This document shows positions 45,180-54,694 of a DNA stretch of 64,000 nucleotides, piece after piece; positions within the stretch are counted from its first letter, which is position 1; each line of letters starts with the position of its first letter. This DNA is from Methanooceanicella nereidis. Lineage in GTDB: Archaea; Halobacteriota; Methanocellia; Methanocellales; Methanocellaceae. The stretch covers positions 1 through 64,000 of the forward strand of contig NZ_PGCK01000001.1 of assembly GCF_021023085.1 (NCBI RefSeq), read 5' to 3'. Made by a program: the position numbers and the translations under genes. The notes below the pieces were generated by a model. The model was given only the letters and a program-made list of their open reading frames with translations. It was not told the origin of the DNA and ran no database searches.

Positions 45180-46409
45180 ATGTATCTTACAAAAGATGAA
45201 GAAAAGATCTATAACGGCGAACAGGGGCCCACGCTACAAAAAATGATGGAAATACTGGTGGCGCTGGGCGATATTTTCGAGGCAGACAGGCTCATCCCTA
45301 TCAAAAGCGCCCAGATAGCCGGAGTGTCATATAAGACCATCGGAGATGCAGGCCTTGAATGGATAAGCGACCTTGAAGGCAAGGTAAAGGTGCCAGCAGT
45401 GCTGAACCCGATGGGCATGGACATGGAACTCTATGAACAGATGGGCATAGATATTAAGTTCGCCAGAAAACAGGAAGAGATCATAAAGGCTTATGAGAAA
45501 CTTGGCATTGCGGCCGAATGCACATGTACGCCTTATTATCTTAAAAGGCCGAATTTTGGAGATCACCTTGCGTGGTCCGAATCATCGGCAGTTTGCTTTG
45601 CGAATTCCGTGCTGGGCGCCAGGACGAACCGTGAGGGAGGGCCTTCCGCGCTTGCTGCCGCGCTTATCGGGAAGACGCCTAATTACGGGCTTCACATCAA
45701 AGAGAACCGTTATCCCACGGTCACGATAAAAGTTGAGGAACCCCTTTACGGTGCTGAGTACGGTGCGCTTGGATACGTCGTTGGCTCAAAGGTCGGCGAC
45801 GGGATACCTATGTTCAAGCTAAAGTCGACCCCGACCGAGGACGAGCTTAAACACCTCGGGGCCGCGCTCGCTGCGTCGGGGGCTGTGGCCTTGTTCCATG
45901 TTTTACATGTCACCCCGGAACAATACGTCTTGCCGCCTGAAAAAATGTCGATAGACAGGCAGATGCTTTCAAGAGAAGATGACTGGCAGGTGCCGGAGAG
46001 ATATTTCCTGCCGAGGGAGAAGATAGAGGTAGATGTCGGCCATATAAAAGAGCTTGTAAAACAGCATGTCAGGCCGGACATTATCGCCATGGGCTGCCCG
46101 CATGCGTCGAAGGGGGAGCTGGAAGAGATACTCAGGCTGCTCGACGGCAGGACAGTTAAAAAAGAAGTCTGGGTATGTGCGGCACGTTCGGTGGGGGCGA
46201 AAAACCCGGAGCTTATTGAAAAGCTAAGAGAGCACGGTATAAAAGTGCTATATGATACATGTATGGTCGTATCGCCCGCGGCGAACCAGTTCAAGAAAAT
46301 GATGGTGAACTCGGGTAAGGCGTTAAAATACGTACCCTCGATGTGCGGCGTGGATGCGGCGATCGGGTCTACGAAGGACTGTATCGAAGAAGCATGCAGG
46401 GGTGACTGA
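45180..46409 (+). CDS. Phosphomevalonate dehydratase large subunit (aconitase X)
   Basis: The 409-aa aconitase X catalytic subunit, in archaea the large subunit of phosphomevalonate dehydratase, makes trans-anhydromevalonate 5-phosphate for isoprenoid lipids. The family signature is strong: AGVSYKTIGDAGLEWI, CTPYYLKRPNFGDHLAWSES, GARTNREGGPSALAAALIGK and VVSPAANQFKKM. Cys residues for a [4Fe-4S] cluster are present. It is 2 bp before the small subunit gene. Confidence 0.9.
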   Translation: MYLTKDEEKIYNGEQGPTLQKMMEILVALGDIFEADRLIPIKSAQIAGVSYKTIGDAGLEWISDLEGKVKVPAVLNPMGMDMELYEQMGIDIKFARKQEEIIKAYEKLGIAAECTCTPYYLKRPNFGDHLAWSESSAVCFANSVLGARTNREGGPSALAAALIGKTPNYGLHIKENRYPTVTIKVEEPLYGAEYGALGYVVGSKVGDGIPMFKLKSTPTEDELKHLGAALAASGAVALFHVLHVTPEQYVLPPEKMSIDRQMLSREDDWQVPERYFLPREKIEVDVGHIKELVKQHVRPDIIAMGCPHASKGELEEILRLLDGRTVKKEVWVCAARSVGAKNPELIEKLREHGIKVLYDTCMVVSPAANQFKKMMVNSGKALKYVPSMCGVDAAIGSTKDCIEEACRGD

Positions 46410-46411
46410 AC

Positions 46412-46810
46412 ATGAAGATAAGCGGCCATAAGATCTGCAGGGGGACGGCAACGGGCCCTGCGCTTGTTTCTAAGGATGCGATATCATTTTTAGGCGGAGT
46501 GGACCCAAAGACAGGAATAGTCATAGAGAAGGGCCATGCGCTGTACGGCAAGAACGTAAAGGACACGGTGCTGATATTCCCCGGAGGCAAGGGCTCCACG
46601 GTCGGCTCGTACGTAATATACCAGCTAAAAAAGAACGGGGTCGCGCCGGCGGCTATGATAAACATAAGGGCTGAGCCCATCGTCGCAGTGGGCGCCATAA
46701 TATCCGGCATACCGATGGTGGATAAGCTGGAAAAGGATCCCGTCGAGACTATCAATGACGGGGACATGGTGACCGTCGACGGCACTGACGGCACCATAGA
46801 GGTAACATGA
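46412..46810 (+). CDS. Phosphomevalonate dehydratase small subunit (DUF126)
   Basis: The 132-aa swivelling-domain subunit pairs with aconitase X. It shows KICRGTATGPALVSKDAISFLGG, FPGGKGSTVGSYVIYQLKKNG and the C-terminal INDGDMVTVDGTDGTIEV, typical of DUF126. It overlaps the next gene by 4 bp and follows the large subunit by 2 bp, so the three are one operon. Confidence 0.9.
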   Translation: MKISGHKICRGTATGPALVSKDAISFLGGVDPKTGIVIEKGHALYGKNVKDTVLIFPGGKGSTVGSYVIYQLKKNGVAPAAMINIRAEPIVAVGAIISGIPMVDKLEKDPVETINDGDMVTVDGTDGTIEVT

Positions 46811-47871
46811 TACAAAAAGAGGACATAGAGGTCATAAGGCCGGTCTTTAACATATACGAGATCTCGGATAAGGAAAGAACGTCAATACTCTACGGAGAGC
46901 CGCTAGCGGACAGCAATGTCATATACGGCGCCTTATACGGGCATTTCTCAAAGAAGAATAAAGCCATAGCTCTTGACTATCGCCTCGGCGAGTTCGTTCT
47001 CGTCATAGCGGACAAAAAGAAGGATAACATCTGGATAAACGTAGCACTGGCGATAGCCACGGTCATAACGACCATGGTCGTGGGAGCGCTGATGTACGGA
47101 GTGGACATATTCTCGACTCCGTGGCTAGTCTACAAAGGGCTTCCGTTCTCGATAGCCATAATGACTGTCCTGGGCTCGCATGAGCTGGGGCATTACTTCG
47201 TGTCAAAGAAGAACGGCATAGACTCCACACTCCCCTATTTTATCCCGTTCCCTGTGCCGCCTATAGGCACCATGGGCGCGATCATAAGACAGAAGGGACC
47301 TGTGCCGAACAGGAAGGCTCTCTTCGACGTGGGCATATCCGGCCCGCTTGTAGGACTCGCCGTATCGGTCATCATAACGGCAATAGGATTAATGCTGCCC
47401 CCTGTGGCGCCGGCGCAGGTAGCCGAGGATGTCATGTATATGCAGCTTCAGACGCCGATAATGTTCGACCTTATAGCAAGCGTGGTAAATCCGGGGGCGC
47501 AGATCGAGAGCATACACCCGATAGCTTTTGCGGGATGGGTCGGCATGCTTGTCACCGTCCTTAATATGATACCCGTCGGCCAGTTAGACGGAGGCCACGT
47601 GATACGGGCGATCCTGGGCGAAAGATCCGACAGGATATCAAAGCTCGTACCCCTGGTGATAATGTCCTTCGGCCTTTACTCGACGTTCGTCATGAACCAG
47701 CAGGGACAGATATGGATATTCTGGGGCCTGCTGACGGCATTGATGGGAAGCGGAATGCACCCGAAGCCCATAGACGACGATAATCCGATAGGCATCAGCA
47801 GAACTGTAATAGCAGTGATCGGGTTCGTTCTGACGATAATGTGCTTTACTCCGTTCCCGATAACGGTTTGA
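46807..47871 (+). CDS. Site-2 protease family (M50) membrane metallopeptidase
   Basis: The 354-aa intramembrane protease has HELGH in LGSHELGHYFVSKKNG for zinc and the third ligand in NMIPVGQLDGGHVIRAI. It has about six to eight hydrophobic segments and a soluble N-terminal domain of ~75 residues. The PVPPIGTMGAIIRQKG loop marks the archaeal class. ATGA overlap with the small dehydratase subunit implies coupling, though a functional link is unclear. Confidence 0.9.
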   Translation: MIQKEDIEVIRPVFNIYEISDKERTSILYGEPLADSNVIYGALYGHFSKKNKAIALDYRLGEFVLVIADKKKDNIWINVALAIATVITTMVVGALMYGVDIFSTPWLVYKGLPFSIAIMTVLGSHELGHYFVSKKNGIDSTLPYFIPFPVPPIGTMGAIIRQKGPVPNRKALFDVGISGPLVGLAVSVIITAIGLMLPPVAPAQVAEDVMYMQLQTPIMFDLIASVVNPGAQIESIHPIAFAGWVGMLVTVLNMIPVGQLDGGHVIRAILGERSDRISKLVPLVIMSFGLYSTFVMNQQGQIWIFWGLLTALMGSGMHPKPIDDDNPIGISRTVIAVIGFVLTIMCFTPFPITV

Positions 47872-48060
47872 AAAGCCATTATCATAAATGGACAAGACGA
47901 ACCTCTTTATCTTTTTTGTATTTTGTTAAAACTGAACATTCGCAGTTTTTGTTCGCAACAGGCTAATATAGCCCGTTAAGCCTTTAGCCGGGAGACGATA
48001 AAAAGGCTTATTTCCTAGTAAAGCGTTACTTGAGTTAAATCAAAAAAAATGGTGTAGAAA

Positions 48061-49128
48061 ATGGAAAATGATGGACTTATCTATTACAATGGTGCTGAGG
48101 ATTTTGCAAAAAAGATCAATGGGCCGGGCTCTTTCGTCCTTGTCATGGGGAACACGAAAACAGCCGCAATACCGGGAATAACTGCGGCAGGAGCAAGCGC
48201 GGAGCTTAACGTTTACACCCCTCCGCTCGACGCGGAACTTGTACACACGGGACGGATAATAACACTTGATGAAATACCTTTTACACCTCCTTTCATACCA
48301 ACGCCGGGACTTATCACAAGGGCGGTCATCTCAATGTCGGACTTCAGGGAGTTCTATGTTGATGCCGGGATAGATGTTGCCCCTGTAGTCCCCCATTACA
48401 GGGTAGGCTTCGGGTCCGGAGGGGACATACGGACCGGAAAAGCCGTTTCCCGCGTAAAAGAGATCATAGAGAACGCGAAGAAAGTGGGAGCAGAAATAGC
48501 AAGCAAGTCCGAGTATATTGTAATAGGGGAGACCATCCCGGCAGGCACAACGACCGCGCTCGGAGTCCTTCTTGCGCTCGGGCTCGATATGAACGGGTAC
48601 ACGAGCAGCAGCATGAACACGAACCCGCACCAGCTGAAGACCTCAGTGGTCATGGAAGGCCTGAAGAACGCAGGCATAAACGGCTCATGTGATGCGATAA
48701 AGGCCATCGAGAGCATGGGCGACCCCATGATGGCAGCCACAATAGGCCTTTGCATCGGGGCGAAGGACGTGCCCATCATACTTGCCGGCGGAACGCAGAT
48801 GGCAGCCGTGGCAGTACTGCTCTCAAAGATATACGACATCAGCAAGCTCAACATAGCGCTTTCCACGACGAGATGGGTCGCGCAGGATAAGACATCGAAC
48901 CTGTTCGGTATCTTAAAACAGGCAGGCGTCGAGATCCCGGTCCTTATAGCCAGCCTATCCTTCGCAGGCACACAGTTCGAAGGATTAAAGGCCTATGAAC
49001 AGGGCTATGTGAAGGAAGGCGTCGGTGCAGGCGGAATATCTGCCATAGCAATGGTCAAGGGTATCAAGAAGACCGATATAGAGCAAGCCGTAGAGAACAT
49101 GTACGGCATGATGGTCGGCGGCAAGTAA
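48061..49128 (+). CDS. cobT: CobT family phosphoribosyltransferase (UPF0284)
   Basis: The 355-aa protein is an archaeal relative of nicotinate-nucleotide:dimethylbenzimidazole phosphoribosyltransferase, which prepares the lower ligand of cobamides needed by methyltransferases. Family stretches are VMGNTKTAAIPGITAAGASAE, VGETIPAGTTTALGVLLALG and ARTRWVAQDKTSN-like LSTTRWVAQDKTSN. TGGTGT lies upstream of the ATG. The gene is monocistronic. The exact base used is not shown by sequence. Confidence 0.87.
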   Translation: MENDGLIYYNGAEDFAKKINGPGSFVLVMGNTKTAAIPGITAAGASAELNVYTPPLDAELVHTGRIITLDEIPFTPPFIPTPGLITRAVISMSDFREFYVDAGIDVAPVVPHYRVGFGSGGDIRTGKAVSRVKEIIENAKKVGAEIASKSEYIVIGETIPAGTTTALGVLLALGLDMNGYTSSSMNTNPHQLKTSVVMEGLKNAGINGSCDAIKAIESMGDPMMAATIGLCIGAKDVPIILAGGTQMAAVAVLLSKIYDISKLNIALSTTRWVAQDKTSNLFGILKQAGVEIPVLIASLSFAGTQFEGLKAYEQGYVKEGVGAGGISAIAMVKGIKKTDIEQAVENMYGMMVGGK

Positions 49129-49280
49129 AGGCTTATTTTAAGCCTTTTACACTTTTTTAGTATTTTTAAAGAATTATGTGTTTTACCATTTTTTATCGGA
49201 CGTTTATCCCCGATTCTTTAAATTAATTATATAAAATTATATTTATATAGTATTTGACAGGTGAAGAGGAGGACGCAGCG

Positions 49281-49553
49281 GTGTTGGATACCTTTCTATT
49301 GTATGTGCTCGAATTTTTCGCGATCCTGATAGGCGTCATGCTGTTCAGAAAGTACATATACAGGAGGAAAACGCCTTTCGACCAAAAAGCCATATATAAA
49401 AGTGTGATGGCCGCAATATACATATGGACCATCTGGACCTGCATGGGGATTTTCGGCGTCGACCTCGGATTTGTCCTCGGGCTTATAGCGGGTGCGATCG
49501 CCGTGTATCTGCTCGAAGGGACTATCGGCTTTTTAAACAATGCCGGCTACTGA
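49281..49553 (+). CDS. Small multi-pass membrane protein
   Basis: The 90-aa protein has three hydrophobic stretches (FLLYVLEFFAILIGVMLF, SVMAAIYIWTIWTCMGIFGV, LGFVLGLIAGAIAVYLLEG). The GTG at 49281 is chosen because GAGGAGG lies 8 bases before it; a TTG at 49254 is in frame but has no binding site. The last 7 bp overlap the convergent surface protein gene. The function is unknown. Confidence 0.68.
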   Translation: MLDTFLLYVLEFFAILIGVMLFRKYIYRRKTPFDQKAIYKSVMAAIYIWTIWTCMGIFGVDLGFVLGLIAGAIAVYLLEGTIGFLNNAGY

Positions 49554-50455
49554 TATCTTTTTAACAGGACTATGACCGCACCTATCGATAAAATCCATAA
49601 TACCATCCCAAAGCCGGGGGTCTCTGCAGGCGTCGGTTCGGGAGTTGCCGTAGCGGATGGTTCCGCGGTTGCCGCGGGCGTGGGCATTAACGGGGCCGGA
49701 ACAACATATACATAGTCAGGTATTGCGACGTTCGCCGTATAGGTTCCTTTCTCTACGTCCACCATGGCAAAATACATGTGCCCGTCTTTCTCTGCTGTCA
49801 CATTATACTGTCCCTGAGGCACAAATGTGTACGTGTACGTGCCTATTGCCGCGGTTTTGCCATCATTCGAAAGCTGAGGGTTATCAGGTGACTTCAGGAT
49901 CGCATTGTTGGCCGTACCGTTCCAGTGCCATAAAGTCACTACGGCGTCGGGCACACCGTTCCTGTTCTTATCTGTGACCATGCCGGATACTGTCCCCCAT
50001 CCCACCACTCTCACAGTACAGGTATCGCTGATATCATGCTGGTACATAATGTGAGACGTGGCGGTTATGTTAACCGTGCCTACCGTGTTATTCGCGATGA
50101 GCAGGATCTTTGCCTGGCCGTTCTCATCGCTCGGCCTCGTCCGGTTGTAAGGCTCCAGTACGGCGACGGAGTCATTATCCGATGAGAAGACGACAGGTAT
50201 GTTCGCCATCTTATAAGGCTTGCCGTTCAAGTATAGCTGGGCCGTTATGACCGATACGTGCATATTCTGTCCCGCGAATTCTTCGTAGGCAGTATAATTC
50301 ACTGCATCCTCTACCGTAAAAGTACCTCCGCCATTGACCAGGATCACGGGAGAGTCATACTGCTGCGCCGCTGCCGGGATGATCCCCGCCATGATCAGCG
50401 CCGTGGCGAAAATAGCCATTATAAATGCCTTGTAATTCGGGGACATACTATGCAA
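49547..50455 (-). CDS. Surface protein with PGF-CTERM archaeosortase signal
   Basis: The 302-aa exported protein has a signal peptide (AFIMAIFATALIMAGIIPAAAQQ) and two beta-sandwich domains. One is Ig-like (residues ~35-150, IPVVFSSDNDSVAVLEP) and one like a carboxypeptidase regulatory domain (WGTVSGMVTDKNRNGVPDAV). A Thr/Pro/Ala-rich spacer and a C-terminal PGFG-hydrophobic-KR tail follow, the PGF-CTERM signal recognised by archaeosortase. It should be cut and lipid-linked to the membrane. Confidence 0.83.
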   Translation of the reverse strand: MHSMSPNYKAFIMAIFATALIMAGIIPAAAQQYDSPVILVNGGGTFTVEDAVNYTAYEEFAGQNMHVSVITAQLYLNGKPYKMANIPVVFSSDNDSVAVLEPYNRTRPSDENGQAKILLIANNTVGTVNITATSHIMYQHDISDTCTVRVVGWGTVSGMVTDKNRNGVPDAVVTLWHWNGTANNAILKSPDNPQLSNDGKTAAIGTYTYTFVPQGQYNVTAEKDGHMYFAMVDVEKGTYTANVAIPDYVYVVPAPLMPTPAATAEPSATATPEPTPAETPGFGMVLWILSIGAVIVLLKRYQ

Positions 50456-50583
50456 TTGATACTATATCCATGCCTAAATATTTTCCTCTGTCATATACGA
50501 ATATGAAAGGATACATAGTCATTAGATCATGACTGCCGGAACAATTGATAATTTTTTATAGGATAACCCCAGTATCCTTCTTA

Positions 50584-50700
50584 ATGATACATCATGTCGT
50601 AGCGGCGATGACTTCCATAGAGACGGCAAAAAGGCTGGAAAAAAATAAAAAAAAGCAGGTCAGGAAGTTGCCGAAAAAAGGCTCAAAAGGTAAAGAATAA
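50584..50700 (+). CDS. Possible Lys-rich small protein (38 aa)
   Basis: A 38-codon frame from ATG 50584 to TAA 50700 gives a very basic peptide (about one third Lys/Arg, ending KKGSKGKE). There is no clear ribosome binding site, and A-rich DNA alone could produce it. It lies in the ~440-bp gap between the surface protein and the superoxide reductase. Confidence 0.3.
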   Translation: MIHHVVAAMTSIETAKRLEKNKKKQVRKLPKKGSKGKE

Positions 50701-50839
50701 AGAGTTATATACATGTCCCCTGCGGACCTATGAGATACCCGGGCCGAAAAGTGCCTTTTAACCCACCTTTTTTATGATAAATCGCCATTCTTTGAAATAT
50801 TCTTGGATACTATATTTATATCTGGTATATTATACATAC

Positions 50840-50879
50840 TATAAAATTGCTGGATATTCAGCTGGAGCATATGCTCCAG
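50840..50879 (+). promoter_or_regulatory. Promoter and 18-bp palindrome of superoxide reductase gene
   Basis: A TATA-like ACTATAAAAT (about 50839-50848) is followed by a perfect 18-bp palindrome CTGGAGCATATGCTCCAG at 50862-50879. The palindrome covers the expected transcription start and lies 17 bp before the gene start. It could be the operator of a redox-responsive repressor, or a hairpin at the 5' end of the mRNA. Confidence 0.6.
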
Positions 50880-50896
50880 GACAACAGGTGATAGAG

Positions 50897-51280
50897 ATGA
50901 TGAGAATGGAAGCTTTTAAAACTGACGAACTTTTTCAAAAGATAAACACTCCGAAAGACGTCAAGAATATGTCTGACCTTGAGAAAAAGCACTGGCCCAG
51001 GATAGAATGCCCGGATGTTGTCGATGCAGGACAGCCGTTCGACGTTGTCGTAAATATCGGATCAGGCATCGACCATCCAAGTGAACAGGCTCACTTTATC
51101 CAGTGGATAGAGGTCGCCAGGGGAAGCTGTGACATCAGCCGCGTATACCTGGAGCCGGTATTCTCGCTGCCCCGTGTCACGTTCAGGATGAGGCTCAACA
51201 AGGATACGAGTCTCGTAGTGAGAGAAAGCTGCAACTTACACGGCATCTGGGAAAACAGAAAAGAGATAAAAGTAAAATAA
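50897..51280 (+). CDS. sor: Superoxide reductase (neelaredoxin type)
   Basis: This 127-aa non-heme iron enzyme reduces superoxide to peroxide in anaerobes. The iron ligands are visible as His32 (EKKHWP), His60 (DHPSE), His66 (HFIQW), Cys112 and His115 (SCNLHG). It lacks the N-terminal desulforedoxin domain of longer family members. The start at 50897 follows GGTGATAG; an upstream frame is discounted. A perfect palindrome lies in the leader. Confidence 0.93.
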   Translation: MMRMEAFKTDELFQKINTPKDVKNMSDLEKKHWPRIECPDVVDAGQPFDVVVNIGSGIDHPSEQAHFIQWIEVARGSCDISRVYLEPVFSLPRVTFRMRLNKDTSLVVRESCNLHGIWENRKEIKVK

Positions 51281-51307
51281 AATTAATGTACGAACCATAC
51301 ATTAATT

Positions 51308-52504
51308 TTATTTTGTAGATACGATCTTTATAATATCGTTGTTCTCAAGCTCGTGCTTTTCCCCGAGCCTCATTTTCGTCCTCGCATTAACGCCGAACAG
51401 GAATGAGTCGCCGATCTGCGTATGTACTTTATACGCCAGGTCTTTGGCGTTCGAGCCTTTCTTTATCAGGAAAGCATCCGGGAGCACGTTGCCGCTCTTA
51501 TCGGAGAATTTGCTTTCATCCTCGACAGGATAAGCGACTATATAGTCCAGAAGGTCGAAAACCACTGTATTAAGACATTTTTGTATACCTGTACCGCCGT
51601 TCTTAACGATGAAGTCCCTCATCTTATCCAGCGCGGCCTTCTGCGCAGCGTTCAGCTTTTCAGGGTTTAGTATCTTAAAGTCAGTATCTCCCGGGAGGTA
51701 GTCTATGAAGTTATTCTTAGCGGCCATCCTAAGCGCCAGCTCTATGCCTCCGCTGCACGGCACTACCTTATAGCCGTCCTTTTCAAGCCCCATGAGCTTC
51801 TTGATGTTCTCGGGCGGCGCTATGTCTGCCTTGTTCGCCGCGATCACCAGCGGCTTGCTGACATGCCTTAACATGTCAGAAAGGTCGATCATGTCCTGCT
51901 CGGTCCAGTTCACCACGGACTTGCTGTCAAGCCCAAGCTCGTGCAAGGCCTGCCTCGCCATGATGTCCGTAATGCCCAGTCCTGCGAACTGTTCGGCCAC
52001 CACGTCCTCGATCCTGCCGCCGCCTGCTGATGTTGTCTTCCTCGATATTTTCACCCAGTTCTTGTTCAGGATGCCGTACATCCACATCGTGATCTCGTTC
52101 TCGAGGAACTTAATATCGTTAAGCGGGTCATAAGAGCCGACGGGTACAGGGTTGCCTTCGATGTCAGTGCTGCCCGATGCGTCTACGACATGTATGATAG
52201 CCTGGGCCTGCCTCATATCGTCCAGGAAAGCGTTACCAAGGCCCTTACCCTTGTGAGCTTCGGGGACGAGTCCGGCGACATCCAGCAGCTCGACCGCAAT
52301 AAAGCGTTCTCCGTCAGTGCATTTCTGGCAGTCCGTCTTTAGCTCTTTACACGGACACCTGGTCCTTACATATGAGACGCCAAGGTTCGGCTTGATCGTC
52401 GTGAAAGGGTAGTTCGCGATCTCGACATCTGCGAGCGTCGCCGCCTTAAAGAATGTGGATTTTCCGGCATTAGGCTTACCGGCCAGAGCAATCATTATCG
52501 CCAT
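51308..52504 (-). CDS. Obg-like/YchF-type GTPase with TGS domain
   Basis: The 398-aa translation-associated GTPase has G1 GKPNAGKSTFF (residues 9-19), switch elements (TTIKPNLGVSYV), G3 (LLDVAGLVPEAHKGKGLG), G4 (IAANKADI) and a C-terminal TGS domain (KDLAYKVHTQIGDSFLFGVNARTKM). CPCKELKTDCQKC after G2 is a Cys-rich insert seen in archaeal members. It binds ribosomes; the exact role is unsettled. It converges with the superoxide reductase gene. Confidence 0.93.
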   Translation of the reverse strand: MAIMIALAGKPNAGKSTFFKAATLADVEIANYPFTTIKPNLGVSYVRTRCPCKELKTDCQKCTDGERFIAVELLDVAGLVPEAHKGKGLGNAFLDDMRQAQAIIHVVDASGSTDIEGNPVPVGSYDPLNDIKFLENEITMWMYGILNKNWVKISRKTTSAGGGRIEDVVAEQFAGLGITDIMARQALHELGLDSKSVVNWTEQDMIDLSDMLRHVSKPLVIAANKADIAPPENIKKLMGLEKDGYKVVPCSGGIELALRMAAKNNFIDYLPGDTDFKILNPEKLNAAQKAALDKMRDFIVKNGGTGIQKCLNTVVFDLLDYIVAYPVEDESKFSDKSGNVLPDAFLIKKGSNAKDLAYKVHTQIGDSFLFGVNARTKMRLGEKHELENNDIIKIVSTK

Positions 52505-52732
52505 AGTAAAACATCTTCTCTTAATTTAATCAATAACGTATTAATGTCGCATGAGTATTAATTACCATTTTGGTTGAACACAAAGACACGGAAAAAGTCT
52601 CAATATTTTCGAAGTCGATTAAGTCATAAGGTGTCAACAAGGCAAAAAGAATATATGACTAAGGCCTTGGTGCTTTGTCTCGTATTTTTTATTGTATATG
52701 TCATTTCATCTTCGAATAGGTCTACCACAAAG

Positions 52733-52880
52733 GTGAACAATGAACACTAAGGACTTTTTTAGAAGGTTAGCAAATACTTAAAAAAAATTTTGTGTACCTT
52801 ACTTGCCTTCGTGCGCTTCGTGGTTAACAGTCAGTGTTCCTTGTTCGCCTTCGGGCCCTTGGTGGTTGAAAATTAGTGAA
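52733..52880. repeat. Intergenic inverted repeat (copy 5)
   Basis: The left arm (ACCACAAAGGTGAACAATG, about 52722-52745), the core (52745-52800, GGACTTTTTTAGAAGGTTAG then A-rich then TTTTGTGTACCTT) and the right arm (CTTGCCTTCGTGCGCTTCGT and CCTTGTTCGCCTTCGG, to about 52880) match copies 1, 3 and 4. A further weak symmetry (ACACAAAGACACGG at 52578 against CTTTGTCTCG at 52673) sits upstream. It lies between divergent genes. Confidence 0.8.
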
Positions 52881-53129
52881 CCTTTGAGCCCTTTCTAGTG
52901 AAAGAGAAGATATAATAAAAACAAGGAAGTAATGGGACACACTATCCAAAACATTGTTAAAATTCAAATTACCTGAAGATCTTTATGTTTTCGGGGAGAT
53001 TATCCTTCAAACAAGAATTAATAAAGCTAAAAACGTAGAAAATAAGAGATCATGCTCATGCATGCCTATTCGCTTATACATATATCGATCTTTAGTTAAG
53101 TGATGATGACATAAACATTTTATATTTCT

Positions 53130-54419
53130 ATGCTGATTTTATCGATGGCGTTCCAGTTGAAAAATTATCACGTTTTCAGTTATTTCCGAAAGATTGCATT
53201 GATAACTATCATATTATTGATCATTTTACCGGCCCTGGCCGGCGCAAGGAACACACCGTACCTGCCGGAATGCCCGGACTCGTTTAACACTTTAAGGTCA
53301 AGCGTTTTTGATGTTAAGTACGATCCTGACAAGGTCGATAATATAGGGTATATACTTGACCTGGCAGGACTGTCATACGACCAGGTCGCATGTTTCTTCG
53401 GAGGATACCCGTACAGGACCACCCTGGAGATAGCTTCAAGCCATGAGGAATATGAAGCCCTTTTAGGCATCGGCAACCTGTCCGTGTCGAGCATGGGCAG
53501 CGGATGGGGCGACGGGGACAACGGCATAATTGTGATAAAATCGCCGGACCAGGTCCCGGATTTTTTGACAGTGCTCACGCATGAGCTGGCGCATATCGCG
53601 CTGAGGAGCAATACGCCGGATTATAAGTATGCGATGCCCCAGTGGTTCGAAGAAGGCATAGCGGTATACGTCTCGAACGATATTTCAGAAGATAAGAGAA
53701 GAGCTTTTGAGAACATATGCAGGGAGGGAAGGTATATCCATATAGGCGAGCTTGAAAATATTCACAAGGGCTCCTACAAGCCTGACTCTAACCTCAACGA
53801 CATCGGCATAGCGTACACCCAGTCAGGCATGGTCATCGAGTATATAAATGACACATATGGCAGGGATAGCATATATGAGATCATATACGACCTGGGATAC
53901 TCCCGCGATGTTGACCTGTCTTTCAAAAAAGTGATCGGGAGGTCTGCGGAAGAGGTCAACTACGATATGTGGAGATCGGTAAAGGACGAGATGGACAGGC
54001 AGGACGGTAAGCTGCTGGAACAGAAGATCTATGGCTATGTGATCGACCATAACGGGAATACCATACCGAACCAGACAGTGTCATTCACGTCGGAAAGAGA
54101 AGGTTCCCCTGTCAAAGGAACGGTTTACACTGTCATGGCTGATGGCTCAGGATACTATGAGGTCGATGTCACCTACGGGCCTATCAAAGCATTTGCAGAA
54201 AAACAGGGATACGAGAGTGCGAACAAGGAAGTCATGCTGGACAGGGGTGAATCGCTGCTATTTAATATTACCCTTGACGGCTCGGCTGCCGAGGCCCGGG
54301 AACTGGCGAGGCTGAGAGCGGAAGAGGAAAAAAGAAATATCATACTGGTGAGCGCTGGAGCCTTAAGCCTTATAGTGATCTCCTCTGTGCTTGTTGTATG
54401 GAAAAGGTCTAATAAATAA
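53130..54419 (+). CDS. Exported membrane metallopeptidase (MA family)
   Basis: The 429-aa protein has an N-terminal signal/anchor (residues 20-37), a zinc metallopeptidase domain with HELAH at 151-155 and a downstream WFEEGIAVYVS supplying the third ligand, then a carboxypeptidase-regulatory-like domain (IYGYVIDHNGNTIPNQTVSF). A C-terminal transmembrane segment (IILVSAGALSLIVISSVLVV) and basic end follow. It should act outside the cell, anchored at the C-terminus. The ATG at 53145 is an alternative start. Confidence 0.83.
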   Translation: MLILSMAFQLKNYHVFSYFRKIALITIILLIILPALAGARNTPYLPECPDSFNTLRSSVFDVKYDPDKVDNIGYILDLAGLSYDQVACFFGGYPYRTTLEIASSHEEYEALLGIGNLSVSSMGSGWGDGDNGIIVIKSPDQVPDFLTVLTHELAHIALRSNTPDYKYAMPQWFEEGIAVYVSNDISEDKRRAFENICREGRYIHIGELENIHKGSYKPDSNLNDIGIAYTQSGMVIEYINDTYGRDSIYEIIYDLGYSRDVDLSFKKVIGRSAEEVNYDMWRSVKDEMDRQDGKLLEQKIYGYVIDHNGNTIPNQTVSFTSEREGSPVKGTVYTVMADGSGYYEVDVTYGPIKAFAEKQGYESANKEVMLDRGESLLFNITLDGSAAEARELARLRAEEEKRNIILVSAGALSLIVISSVLVVWKRSNK

Positions 54420-54530
54420 GCAGTAATAGTACGGCCATCATAAATTAAAAAAGTTTAAATAGTTTGTATAGCGTATTAGTGTCGGCAATAGGCGAGACCG
54501 CATTATTTGCCGTGAACTTTTTATCGGGAA

Positions 54531-54616
<86 letters not shown>

Positions 54617-54694
54617 AAAACATATAAGTTTTCAAAAGAGATAACTATTGTTTCTGCAAACAGGCTATACATACAGGCCTTTTCAGGAACTGTC

